The notes under the pieces: generated by a model
The model's database searches: none
What the model was told of the DNA's origin: nothing
Seen by the model: the letters and a program-made list of their open reading frames with translations, nothing else
In this document: positions 7,247 through 14,256 of the stretch, one piece after another
Layout: the number at the start of each line of letters is the position of its first letter
Numbering within the stretch: position 1 is the first letter of the stretch
Translations under genes and position numbers: made by a program
NCBI GenBank assembly: GCA_035290625.1
Contig: DATDTY010000028.1
Location: forward strand, 1 to 34,494
Direction of reading: 5' to 3'
Origin: Candidatus Nanoarchaeia archaeon
GTDB lineage: Archaea > Nanobdellota > Nanobdellia > Woesearchaeales > DATDTY01
DNA: 34,494 nt

Positions 7247-7573
7247 ATGAAAATAGGGGTAATTTTAAACACAAACGATGCAGAAACCTGCTGGAACTGC
7301 TTCAGATTTTGCAACGAAGCGCTCAAGAATAGCCATGCTGTAAAGATATTTTTGCTTGGTAAAGGCGTTGAAGTTGAGAATGTGAAAGATGACAGATTTC
7401 CTCTTCTTGAAGGTTCAATTAAAAAATTTGTGAAAAACAAAGGCAGCATTCTTGCATGCGGAACGTGCTTGCAGATACGGCAGAAAGAAGAAAGCAGGAT
7501 TTGCCCTGTTTCTACAATGGAAGAAATGTTACAAATAGTTGAAGAGTCTGCTAAGGTTTTGACGTTTGGCTAA
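7247..7573 (+). CDS. DsrE/DsrF-like sulfur-relay family protein
   Basis: 108 residues with the alpha/beta DsrE fold: MKIGVILNTNDAETCWNCFR, then AVKIFLLGKGVEVENV and the conserved cysteine strand SILACGTCLQIRQ. The DsrE/TusD Cys in the ACGTC loop is expected to carry a persulfide; C447-type numbering is not needed as the motif is plain. An additional CWNC pair near the N-terminus is noteworthy and could bind metal or take part in thiol exchange. Last gene of the ArsR-led unit, 3 bp after the DUF302 gene. Together with that gene it suggests handling of reactive sulfur or of thiol-bound metals; this is inferred from family and context. Confidence 0.82.
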   Translation: MKIGVILNTNDAETCWNCFRFCNEALKNSHAVKIFLLGKGVEVENVKDDRFPLLEGSIKKFVKNKGSILACGTCLQIRQKEESRICPVSTMEEMLQIVEESAKVLTFG

Positions 7574-7657
7574 CCCTACCTTTTGGGAAGCAGGCTATAT
7601 GCGGCAAAGCCACAGCAACCTTGAAAAGAGGTTCACCGGAGCCCAAACAACCGAAAG

Positions 7658-7681
7658 ATTTATAAGTAAGAAAATTCTTAC
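7658..7681 (+). promoter_or_regulatory. mazEF promoter with operator-like inverted repeat
   Basis: TATA element ATTTATAAG at 7658-7666, preceded by a BRE-like CCGAAAG. It runs directly into GTAAGAAAATTCTTAC (7666-7681), a perfect 7-bp inverted repeat with a 2-bp spacer. AbrB/MazE antitoxins usually bind such repeats to repress their own operon, so this is the likely autoregulatory site. The gap 7574-7701 holds no supported gene. Confidence 0.55.
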
Positions 7682-7701
7682 AACTGCAAGAGGCATTAAA
7701 A

Positions 7702-7959
7702 ATGATGAAAACGATACGAGTGTCAGAGAAGGGACAGATAGCGATTCCTCAGCCAATGAGAGAGACTTTGGGAATTGAAAAAGGAGACGAATTGGTGGTT
7801 ATACAAATAGAGAATAAGATATTGCTGGAAAAGGCACAGAAGATGGAGCAAAAACTAAAGGATGAGTTTAAGGATATTATCAAGTTTAGCGAGAGGTCTC
7901 TAAAAGAGGTTTGGGATAATAAAAGCGATGATATGTGGAGCCAATATCTAAAGAGGTAA
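7702..7959 (+). CDS. mazE: AbrB/MazE-family antitoxin
   Basis: 85 residues; a second ATG lies at 7705 and either could be used. The swapped-hairpin AbrB domain is residues 3-47: KTIRVSEKGQIAIPQPMRE, LGIEKGDELVVIQIENKILL. The C-terminal half is charged and helical, with a short motif SERSLKEVWDNKSDDMW as expected for the toxin-binding tail of MazE. It neutralises the partner ribonuclease and represses the operon. The toxin gene starts 1 bp after its stop, so the pair is one transcript. Confidence 0.88.
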   Translation: MMKTIRVSEKGQIAIPQPMRETLGIEKGDELVVIQIENKILLEKAQKMEQKLKDEFKDIIKFSERSLKEVWDNKSDDMWSQYLKR

Positions 7960-7960
7960 C

Positions 7961-8296
7961 ATGCACATAAATCAAAAGGAGCTGGTTTTGCTCCCGTATC
8001 CGTTTTCAGATTTGGAAGGAACAAAGGTTAGGCCTGCAATTGTTGTATCAAATAATTCTTTCAATAAAAAATCTGCCGATTGTATCATGGTTCCCTTAAC
8101 AACAGTCATCAAAAACGAGCCTTGTTCTGTGATTATAGATCAGCAAAATATGGCTTCAGGCAGGCTTATGAAGCAGAGCAGAGTAAGGGCGGACAAGATT
8201 TTCGCTGTTGAAAAGAGATTAGTTAGTATGAAGATAGGAACGATCACCGACAAAACCTTTGAGAAAATCAAAGCAGAGATTTTTAGGATGTTTTGA
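7961..8296 (+). CDS. mazF: MazF/PemK-family toxin, mRNA endoribonuclease
   Basis: 111 residues. The N-terminal KELVLLPYPFSDLEGTKVRP and AIVVSNN segments are the MazF hallmark (PF--GxKxRPxxVV), with the Arg of KVRP as a catalytic-site candidate. MVPLTTV, QQNMASGRLMKQSRVRADKIF and a final IKAEI helix complete the fold; the Ser/Thr after MVPLT is typical. MazF dimers cut mRNA at short sequence motifs and stop growth when MazE is lost. Full length, no damage seen. The pair sits between two unrelated units, as mobile toxin-antitoxin modules often do. Confidence 0.9.
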   Translation: MHINQKELVLLPYPFSDLEGTKVRPAIVVSNNSFNKKSADCIMVPLTTVIKNEPCSVIIDQQNMASGRLMKQSRVRADKIFAVEKRLVSMKIGTITDKTFEKIKAEIFRMF

Positions 8297-8320
8297 TGAG
8301 CTGCGTTCTGAAACCGATAA

Positions 8321-8330
8321 GATATAAATA
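8321..8330 (+). promoter_or_regulatory. TATA element of the NTPase gene
   Basis: GATATAAATA centred 27 nt before ATG 8353. It favours that start over the in-frame TTG at 8341. Confidence 0.6.
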
Positions 8331-8352
8331 GTATCTCAAATTGCCATTCTCT

Positions 8353-8889
8353 ATGCTCATCAACGTAGGAACCCAGAACCCTTCAAAGCTCCAGGGGGTG
8401 AAGGAAGCAATTGCTCTTGTCCCTCAGCTCAAGGATGCTGAGATCAAGGCAATAGAGGTTGATTCAGGAGTCCACCACCAGCCCAAAAGCTTTGAGGAGA
8501 TTGTAAAAGGCGCAAAGACAAGGGCAAAGAATGCGTACAAAGACTGCGACCTCAGCATTGGCTTGGAATCAGGCATTGCGCAGATTCCAGGAACGATTAC
8601 TGGATGGATGGACTTCTCCTGCTGTGCGATATTTGACGGGAAACGCTATTTTCTCGGCCTCTCCCAAGCATTTGAGTTTCCGCCTGCTGCCATTAAGAAA
8701 GTTACCACCGAGGATAAAAACATTTCCCAAGCTTTTCGCGAATTAGGGTACACTCAAAAGAGCAATCTGGGCAATGAAGAGGGCGCAATCGGTCTTTTGA
8801 CAAAAGGAAGGGTGATGAGAAAAGATCTGAACAAGGAAGCAGTGCTGAGCGCAATTATCCCATGGGAGAACAAAGAGCTCTACGGGTAA
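8353..8889 (+). CDS. inosine/xanthosine triphosphatase (YjjX/DUF84 family)
   Basis: 178 residues from ATG 8353, a start set by the TATA spacing. The opening INVGTQNPSKLQGVKEAI is the YjjX/DUF84 signature; later QPKSFEEIVKGAKTRAKNA, the strand SIGLESGI with its metal-binding Glu, and GLSQAFEFP fit the family. These enzymes hydrolyse ITP and XTP, keeping damaged purines out of nucleic acids, and act in the cytoplasm. The length is normal. The last 10 bp overlap the convergent gene 8880-9317. Confidence 0.87.
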   Translation: MLINVGTQNPSKLQGVKEAIALVPQLKDAEIKAIEVDSGVHHQPKSFEEIVKGAKTRAKNAYKDCDLSIGLESGIAQIPGTITGWMDFSCCAIFDGKRYFLGLSQAFEFPPAAIKKVTTEDKNISQAFRELGYTQKSNLGNEEGAIGLLTKGRVMRKDLNKEAVLSAIIPWENKELYG

Positions 8890-9317
8890 ACCACGTCCTC
8901 TAATTCCAAGAGTTTATAGCCAGAATTCAGTATAAGCTGGTAGAGCAGATCCTCTAGATCCGTATCCGCTATGGCTTGGTCAACGTGTTTTATTTGTAAT
9001 GTAAGGCTGCTGTTTTTAATGTTAAACGATCCACTCATAACGGGATTGAAATAATCAGCCAAGGTTCTTATTGCCAGGCCATGGCGTTCAGCCAAGGTGT
9101 AAAAGTTATCTATCACATTGAAATGATTAGCATTTCCTGCCTGGCACGTAAGATAAAACTCAGGATACTGGGAATCCTGAAATAGGACAAAACAGCCATT
9201 TTGAGAGGTCTCGATATCTATAAGGTTAGTTAATTCTCCATTGCGCTGGGAGAGCAGAGTGAAGTACGGCAGGCTCATAGACAAGAGTGTTTTCATGGAA
9301 TAGTTAAAGCTTTTCAC
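8880..9317 (-). CDS. hypothetical protein
   Basis: 145 residues from GTG 9317. A TATA-like element 29 nt upstream supports this start; ATG 9296 is the alternative. I do not recognise the family. The protein is acidic and soluble-looking with mixed strands and helices (GCFVLFQDSQYPEFYLTC, NVIDNFYTLAERHGLAIRTL) and a C-terminal helix DTDLEDLLYQLILNSGY. No signal peptide, membrane segment or metal motif is seen. The size and strand pattern would allow a small alpha/beta regulatory domain, but that is a guess. It converges on the NTPase gene with a 10-bp overlap and diverges from the GTPase operon. Confidence 0.55.
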   Translation of the reverse strand: MKSFNYSMKTLLSMSLPYFTLLSQRNGELTNLIDIETSQNGCFVLFQDSQYPEFYLTCQAGNANHFNVIDNFYTLAERHGLAIRTLADYFNPVMSGSFNIKNSSLTLQIKHVDQAIADTDLEDLLYQLILNSGYKLLELEDVVYP

Positions 9318-9340
9318 AATACCGTATGCGAGAATAGAAA

Positions 9341-9352
9341 GCTAATTAAAGC
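9341..9352. promoter_or_regulatory. shared, near-symmetric TATA element between divergent genes
   Basis: GCTAATTAAAGC sits 29 nt from GTG 9317 on the minus strand and 30 nt from ATG 9376 on the plus strand. A purine-rich AGAAA upstream on the plus side is BRE-like; the minus side is poorer. One TBP site could serve both genes, with the GTPase operon favoured. Confidence 0.4.
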
Positions 9353-9375
9353 CGAGACCTTCCACTCCTCGAAAG

Positions 9376-10005
9376 ATGAATTTCATAAAAAGGTTTATTC
9401 AGAAGGTATTCCAGAACATCTTCCGCAAGAAGAAGCATATCAAGCTAGGATTATACGGCCCCCCTAATGGAGGCAAGACAACCTTAGCCAATAGGATCTC
9501 CTTGGACTGGCTTGGAGAAGAGATGGGCTCGACTTCTTCAATAGCGCATGAGACGAGAGAGATCCAGATAAAGGAGAAGATAGACATCAAGAACAAAGGG
9601 AAAGAGCTGTCCTTCAATCTGGTGGATACACCAGGGATTGCGACTAAGATTGACTATGAGGAATTCATGAGGAAAGGGCTCGCAGAGAAGGATGCCAAGA
9701 AGCGTGCGAAAGAGGCCACAAGGGGGGTGATCGAGGCGATTAAATGGCTGGATGACATGGACGCAGTAGTGGTCATCATTGATGCCACCAAAGATCCGTA
9801 TTCCCAGGTTAATGTCACGATTATCGGCAACCTTCAGGCGAGGAACATACCGGTCATGATCGTTGCAAACAAAATAGATTTAAAAAGGTCAAGTATTAAG
9901 AAGATACAGGCAGCGTTCCCCCAGTACTCAGTCGTTGGGATTTCAGCGAAGTACGGGGACCATATGGATACCTTTTATGAGTCATTATTTGCATTAGTGG
10001 GGTAA
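9376..10005 (+). CDS. arvA: Era-like small GTPase, ArvA type
   Basis: 209 residues. G1 is GPPNGGKTT (28-36), G3 DTPG (84-87), G4 NKID (165-168) and G5 SAK (190-192). The first 20 residues (MNFIKRFIQKVFQNIFRKKK) form a basic amphipathic helix that could hold the protein on a membrane. The next two genes encode a DUF2073 protein and a DUF2072 zinc ribbon. To my knowledge this trio is the archaeal OapABC/ArvABC cluster, in which the GTPase is required for extracellular vesicle formation in Haloferax. The family match is good; the vesicle role in this organism is inferred from the conserved neighbourhood. Confidence 0.8.
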   Translation: MNFIKRFIQKVFQNIFRKKKHIKLGLYGPPNGGKTTLANRISLDWLGEEMGSTSSIAHETREIQIKEKIDIKNKGKELSFNLVDTPGIATKIDYEEFMRKGLAEKDAKKRAKEATRGVIEAIKWLDDMDAVVVIIDATKDPYSQVNVTIIGNLQARNIPVMIVANKIDLKRSSIKKIQAAFPQYSVVGISAKYGDHMDTFYESLFALVG

Positions 10006-10009
10006 GGAA

Positions 10010-10390
10010 ATGCTAACCATTCAATTTGTGCCGTATGGAGAAATGGAGCCGCTTCAGCCAGAGCAACGGATAAAAAAGGTTCTGGATGTTGCGAAGCAGG
10101 ACAAGATTGTGCTGCTCGAAGGAAGGTTGGCTAAGGAAGAGGAAGCTAACCTTATCTCCATGACCATGTCAGAGATCAACAACAAGTTCAAAGGCATTGA
10201 GCTGGCAGTGATTAACCCTGAAACCCTTGGCGCAGGCTTTGTCGGAAAGCTGAAGGGAACCATGGCTACGCTGCTTCTTGGCAACCGGGTAGGGTTCACC
10301 ATTATCGGGCCTGCGAGCATCGTGAAAGAGATCAAGAAGAACCCAAATAAGATTGAGATGTATATTAATGACCGCAAGAAGAGGAAATAA
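10010..10390 (+). CDS. arvB: DUF2073 protein, ArvB/OapB type
   Basis: 126 residues. MLTIQFVPYGEMEPLQPEQR, the strand KIVLLEGRLAKEEEANLI, and KGIELAVINPE with GNRVGFTIIGPASIV match DUF2073 (OapB). It has no membrane segment and should be cytoplasmic. Its gene starts 4 bp after the GTPase stop and ends 2 bp before the zinc-ribbon gene, so the three are co-translated. The molecular role is not known; in the Haloferax system it works with the GTPase, probably as a partner or regulator. The length is normal for the family. Confidence 0.8.
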   Translation: MLTIQFVPYGEMEPLQPEQRIKKVLDVAKQDKIVLLEGRLAKEEEANLISMTMSEINNKFKGIELAVINPETLGAGFVGKLKGTMATLLLGNRVGFTIIGPASIVKEIKKNPNKIEMYINDRKKRK

Positions 10391-10392
10391 GC

Positions 10393-10773
10393 ATGCCTCA
10401 CCAATGTGTTAGGTGCAACACATTCTATGAAGACGGCGCTGACCAGATCCTGAAGGGTTGCCCCTGCGGTGCGCGGCTGTTTTTTTTTGTGAAAGCAGCG
10501 AAGCTGGAGGAAGCCAGGAAGAAAGCAGACGCATTGAACCTTACCGAAGATGACAAGCAGCAGATTGAGAGGGATATCCTGGATATTGTTGGGAGCAAGG
10601 TGGATGAAGACGAGCCGGTCTTCCTTGATATCGAGGCAATCAATGTTAAGCAGCCCGGGAAGTACGAGCTTGACTTAGTCCATCTATTCAAGAAGGATCC
10701 TCTCATCTTCAAGCTCGCTGAAGGGAAGTATGTGATTGATCTGGTTGAGAGCTTTGGCAGATTGAGGAAATAA
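10393..10773 (+). CDS. arvC: zinc-ribbon protein, ArvC/OapC type (DUF2072)
   Basis: 126 residues. The zinc ribbon is at the N-terminus: CVRC (5 and 8) and CPCG (23 and 25). A helical middle part, then DEPVFLDIEAINVKQPGKYEL and a C-terminal IDLVESF match the DUF2072/OapC family, whose C-terminal part carries the conserved PGxYxLDL strand. Third gene of the GTPase cluster, 2 bp after arvB. The function is inferred from the conserved cluster; a role in membrane shaping or vesicle release is expected, but the ribbon could also bind nucleic acid. Confidence 0.8.
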   Translation: MPHQCVRCNTFYEDGADQILKGCPCGARLFFFVKAAKLEEARKKADALNLTEDDKQQIERDILDIVGSKVDEDEPVFLDIEAINVKQPGKYELDLVHLFKKDPLIFKLAEGKYVIDLVESFGRLRK

Positions 10774-10778
10774 CGGAG

Positions 10779-11516
10779 TCAAGGAGCCGCAGCCTTCCAC
10801 ATCTCTTCGAAGAACTGCCGGTAGGACTGATAAACATCTTCTGATATTGTTTCTATTGCAATCAATCTTTGTGTGTAAAGAAAATTAACGATCCTGTTGT
10901 CGTATATAAGAATAAATGAATTGTTTTTTGTATCAATAAACCTATAGTTCATATGCTTGAAGTCCTTTGCGGCTTTTTTGACCTCTTTCTCGACATCTTT
11001 GTTGAACAATATTTTTGCTTTGATGCCTTGTTTTTCTCTCTGCTTATGAAAATTCAAGAACAGAAGATGCAGGGTTTCATTTGTGGGATCTCCTATCTGC
11101 CTGGCCCCAAAAACATAGTAGGTACCCCCTTTTTTCATTACCCTCAACAGTCTATCATAAACACCTTTGAATCCTTTATACCCTTCATACACATTAGTTT
11201 GTATTCTTTCTTCAGTCTCGTTTTGGATTGCCTTTAGCTCTGGAAGAATTGCCTCTACTTGTTTTTTCTTAGTATCTAACAATTGGACTAAGTGTTCTGG
11301 TGATGCTGCCTGAAAGTGCTTTTTATTTGCTATCATGATATAGCTGACCAAGCCTTTTTTGATGAGGTTATCAAGGCAGTAATATAACGCTGATACCTGG
11401 ATCCCTGTTTCTGCTGTAAGCTTCCATGAAGTGGATTTGCCCAGTTTTAATAGGGCGAGATATACCTTGATCTCATTTTTTGATAATCCAATCTCTTCCA
11501 GGATTCCTTTGAACAA
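10779..11516 (-). CDS. TrmB-family transcriptional regulator
   Basis: 245 residues. The N-terminal winged helix is clear: LEEIGLSKNEIKVYLALLKL, ALYYCLDNLIKKGLVSYI. A coiled-coil linker (about 83-104) leads to a C-terminal sensing domain with YYVFGARQIGDP and a final NSFILIYDNRIVNFLY, the PLD-like fold seen in short TrmB proteins. TrmB regulators bind sugars or other metabolites and control metabolic genes; the nearby divergent acs is a possible target. The start is unusual: the only candidate is TTG at 11516, with no ATG or GTG upstream before a stop and no TATA at the usual distance. The 5' end may have been rearranged. Confidence 0.85.
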   Translation of the reverse strand: MFKGILEEIGLSKNEIKVYLALLKLGKSTSWKLTAETGIQVSALYYCLDNLIKKGLVSYIMIANKKHFQAASPEHLVQLLDTKKKQVEAILPELKAIQNETEERIQTNVYEGYKGFKGVYDRLLRVMKKGGTYYVFGARQIGDPTNETLHLLFLNFHKQREKQGIKAKILFNKDVEKEVKKAAKDFKHMNYRFIDTKNNSFILIYDNRIVNFLYTQRLIAIETISEDVYQSYRQFFEEMWKAAAP

Positions 11517-11693
11517 AGTTGCTACATTGCGCTTGGCGGCGCGGCGTGGTTGGGTGCAACAACCCTTGAAAGCTTGCAGGGTACGCTATACAAGGGGATG
11601 AGAGATAGATACTTGGACATATTAAGCGACTTTAATCACTGGAGATACGCCAATGACGGGGAAGGGTATTGCAGAAAGCAACCAGAAGCTTAA
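11517..11693 (+). pseudogene. possible C-terminal remnant of a lost gene
   Basis: The plus frame ending TAA 11691-11693 encodes a protein-like stretch from about 11523: a hydrophobic IALGGAAWLGATTL, then LYKGMRDRYLDILSDFNHW and YCRKQPEA. It has no usable start except an internal ATG at 11598, and its GC-rich composition differs from the AT-rich DNA that follows (11700-11825). It looks like the tail of a membrane-associated protein whose front part was removed. The family is not recognised. From 11694 to the acs promoter nothing else is seen. Confidence 0.3.
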
Positions 11694-11792
11694 GAATCTT
11701 TTTCATCTTAGAATTTTGTCCTCTCAAAAAGGAGGATTCATTCTCAATAGTATTCAAAAACAGGCTTAACAAGGTATTTAACAATGTATAAA

Positions 11793-11803
11793 ACTTTATA
11801 AAC
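11793..11803 (+). promoter_or_regulatory. TATA element of acs
   Basis: ACTTTATAAAC centred 28 nt before the acs ATG at 11826; a second AT-rich element GTATAAAAC lies just upstream at 11786. Confidence 0.6.
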
Positions 11804-11825
11804 TCCCATTCTCTGATAGGATTTC

Positions 11826-13721
11826 ATGATTTACAAGCCAAACCTCAAGAAGAAGCCTCTGATTAGTTCCAGGCAGTATACAAGGATGTATGATGAGTCC
11901 ATTCGAAACCCTTCGAGGTTCTGGAGAAAAATGGCTTCAGAGATTACATGGAAGAAGAAGTTCTCCGCCTCGTTCAGGAAAACGAGAGACGGAGCAGATT
12001 GGTTTATCGGAGGAAAATTAAACCTCAGCGTCAATTGCTTGGACAGGCATGCTGCAAAAAACCCATGGAAAACAGCATTATTCTGGGAAGGAGAGTTTGG
12101 AGAGCAGCTCAAATACACCTACCAGGAGCTTCTCATTGAAGTATGCAAGCTCGGAAATGTTCTGAAAAAAAGAGGTGTGAAGAAAGGAGATAAGGTATGC
12201 ATCTACATGCCTATGATTCCTGAAGCACTCATTGCAATGCTTGCCTGCGCAAGGATAGGGGCAGTTCATTCTGTCGTTTTTGCAGGCTTCAGCAGCCAGA
12301 GCCTTCGTGAGAGGATCGCAGACTCAAAGAGCAAGGTTGTAATCACAGCAGACGGAGGTTTCAGAAGAGGAAAGATCATTCCCTTGAAGGATATTGCGGA
12401 TAAGGCTGTTCATGGCTTAAGGTTTGTAAAGCATCTCCTTGTCGTTCAGCGTACCAACAGCAAAATTGCTTGGAAGCCGGAAAGGGATCTCTGGTGGGAG
12501 GAGGAGATGAAAGATGCTTCTGCTGTATGCGCTCCAGAATGGATGAGAAGCAATGATCCCCTCTTTATCCTCTACACCTCAGGCTCAACAGGCAAAGCAA
12601 GGGGAATCATGCATCTCAATGGAGGCTATGCAGTCTATGCTACAGCAACATTCAAATACATTTTTGATTACCAGGATGATGTCTACTGGTGCACAGCAGA
12701 TCTTGGATGGATCACAGGCCATACCTATCTTGTGTATGGCCCGCTATTGAACAATGCCACTCTCTTTATGTATGAGGGCGCTCCTGAGTATCCATCTCCG
12801 GATAGATGGTGGCAGCTCATAGAAAAGTATAGGGTGAATACGTTCTATACTTCGCCAACTGGCCTTCGTGCATTGCAGCGCTATGGAGATTCCTGGGTCG
12901 TGAAGCACGATCTCTCTTCCTTGCGGCTTCTAGGGAGCGTAGGCGAGACCATAGGCCCTGAAACCTGGAGATGGTTCTATACAGTTATTGGGAAGAAGAG
13001 ATGCCCTATTGTAGATACCTGGTGGCAGACTGAGACAGGAGGCATCATGATCTCTCCGCTTGCTTGTTTCTCCCTCAAGCCGGGATCTGCCATGAAGCCG
13101 TTTTTTGGAGTTGCTCCATTAATTGTTGACGAAAAAGGCAAGCCTGTAAAGCATGGAGAAAACGGACTCCTCACACTAACAAAGCCTTGGCCTGGCGCAG
13201 GAATAACCCTTGGAAAAGAAGGAGTCCACACCCATGAAAATTACCAGTTGAGCTTTAAGACTTTTTATCTGACTGGAGACCAGGCAAAGCAAGACAGAGA
13301 TGGAGATTACTGGCTGCTTGGCAGGATTGATAATGTGCTCAAGGTGGCCGGCCATCGCATAGGGGCAGCAGAGGTTGAAGCAAGCTTAGCTGCAGACAGC
13401 GCTGTTGCTGAGGCCGCAGTTGTGCCAGTTCCGCACAAAATCAAAGGCTCTGCTATAGCTGCATTTGTTGTGCTGAAGAAGGTCAAGAAAAGTGAAGCTC
13501 TAAAAAGCAGGCTGATTACGAGGGTAGCAGACTCTCTTGGCCATTTTGCAAAGCCAGACTCTGTCATTTTTGTAGATGAATTGCCGAAAAACAGGTCAGG
13601 CAAGATTGTGAGGGAAATCCTCAGGCAGATTGCTGCAGGAGAGAAGCCAGGAACATTTGAGACACTGGTGAATTCAGAGTGTGTAAAGAAGCTGATGCAT
13701 AAGCGCCTACGGATTGGATAA
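11826..13721 (+). CDS. acs: acetyl-CoA synthetase, AMP-forming
   Basis: 631 residues, near the usual 640-650. Converts acetate, ATP and CoA to acetyl-CoA, AMP and pyrophosphate. The ATP-binding P-loop is YTSGSTGKARG (about 250-260). DTWWQTETGG is the adenylate-binding A5 motif, with the Trp that restricts the acyl pocket to acetate. GRIDNVLKVAGHRIG is the hinge segment, and PKNRSGKIVREILR near the C-terminus carries the catalytic Lys (593), the residue controlled by acetylation in bacteria. The first 20 or so residues of the bacterial enzyme appear shortened. In a small archaeal genome this allows acetate uptake; archaea more often use the ADP-forming enzyme in the other direction. Its 3' end overlaps the next gene by 15 bp. 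Confidence 0.93.
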   Translation: MIYKPNLKKKPLISSRQYTRMYDESIRNPSRFWRKMASEITWKKKFSASFRKTRDGADWFIGGKLNLSVNCLDRHAAKNPWKTALFWEGEFGEQLKYTYQELLIEVCKLGNVLKKRGVKKGDKVCIYMPMIPEALIAMLACARIGAVHSVVFAGFSSQSLRERIADSKSKVVITADGGFRRGKIIPLKDIADKAVHGLRFVKHLLVVQRTNSKIAWKPERDLWWEEEMKDASAVCAPEWMRSNDPLFILYTSGSTGKARGIMHLNGGYAVYATATFKYIFDYQDDVYWCTADLGWITGHTYLVYGPLLNNATLFMYEGAPEYPSPDRWWQLIEKYRVNTFYTSPTGLRALQRYGDSWVVKHDLSSLRLLGSVGETIGPETWRWFYTVIGKKRCPIVDTWWQTETGGIMISPLACFSLKPGSAMKPFFGVAPLIVDEKGKPVKHGENGLLTLTKPWPGAGITLGKEGVHTHENYQLSFKTFYLTGDQAKQDRDGDYWLLGRIDNVLKVAGHRIGAAEVEASLAADSAVAEAAVVPVPHKIKGSAIAAFVVLKKVKKSEALKSRLITRVADSLGHFAKPDSVIFVDELPKNRSGKIVREILRQIAAGEKPGTFETLVNSECVKKLMHKRLRIG

Positions 13722-14147
13722 TCCGTTAATTCTATCATTCCATGCTTCTACCCGAATGGAGTGAGACTCAGGAGCTGAAAGAGCGGCCTCAATGGACGAA
13801 AGCTCGTCAATTTCGTTCCTGAGCAGAGCAGCAAGGTCAGAATCGCTGCAGCTCTGAAGAACTGTCAGCTTATCCTTTTCAGTGTGATAAGGGAACAGGA
13901 TGGCAGCCTGGGCAATAGGGCCTTTCTTGAAAATGGTTACTCCATACCATCTACTTCCATCATCAGTATAAGTGTTGCACATGTGCGCATTGTCATCTGA
14001 TACAGTGAGCGCTGCCGCATGAAGCGCGTCATTATTGATTGAATGTGTTTGATAAAAAGTTCTGAGCTTGAGAATAACAGGAAAGGATGTCGTGTAGGAT
14101 TCATCAACTGGCCCAAGAGAGGGATATTGGACGAGGGTTTGCCCCAT
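13707..14147 (-). CDS. hypothetical protein
   Basis: 146 residues from ATG 14147; a longer frame runs back into the tRNA gene, but a TATA element at 14171-14180 is 28 nt before 14147 and settles the start. The family is not recognised. Notable segments are VILKLRTFYQTHSINNDALH, WYGVTIFKKGPIAQAAILFP and a C-terminal helical part DSDLAALLRNEIDELSSIEA. No signal peptide or membrane helix is seen. It lies downstream of tRNA-Pro and the lipoprotein gene on the same strand but has its own promoter. It overlaps acs tail to tail by 15 bp. Confidence 0.55.
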   Translation of the reverse strand: MGQTLVQYPSLGPVDESYTTSFPVILKLRTFYQTHSINNDALHAAALTVSDDNAHMCNTYTDDGSRWYGVTIFKKGPIAQAAILFPYHTEKDKLTVLQSCSDSDLAALLRNEIDELSSIEAALSAPESHSIRVEAWNDRINGLSNP

Positions 14148-14170
14148 AGAACCCAAAGGAGAAACTCCGG

Positions 14171-14180
14171 ATATAAAAAG
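14171..14180 (-). promoter_or_regulatory. TATA element of the 13707-14147 gene
   Basis: CTTTTTATAT on the minus strand, 28 nt before ATG 14147 and only 4 bp past the tRNA 3' end. Confidence 0.55.
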
Positions 14181-14183
14181 ATA

Positions 14184-14256
14184 TGGGGTTGGGAGGATTC
14201 GAACCCCCATTGCCACCTCCCGAAGGTGGAGTGATACCAAGTTACACTACAACCCC
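14184..14256 (-). tRNA. tRNA-Pro (anticodon CGG)
   Basis: 73 nt, full cloverleaf. Acceptor GGGGTTG pairs with CAACCCC; anticodon stem CCACC/GGTGG encloses TTCGGGA, giving anticodon CGG; T stem GGGGG/CCTCC (one G-T pair) encloses TTCGAAT; discriminator A. There is no intron and no encoded CCA, as usual in archaea. The first 10 nt of the tRNA overlap the stop region of the upstream lipoprotein gene, and no separate TATA element is visible, so it may be cut from that gene's transcript. Confidence 0.95.

Noticed and set aside
7566..7778. 70-codon frame between the DsrE gene and mazE
   Set aside because: Runs through the mazEF promoter and overlaps mazE in another frame; low-complexity product.
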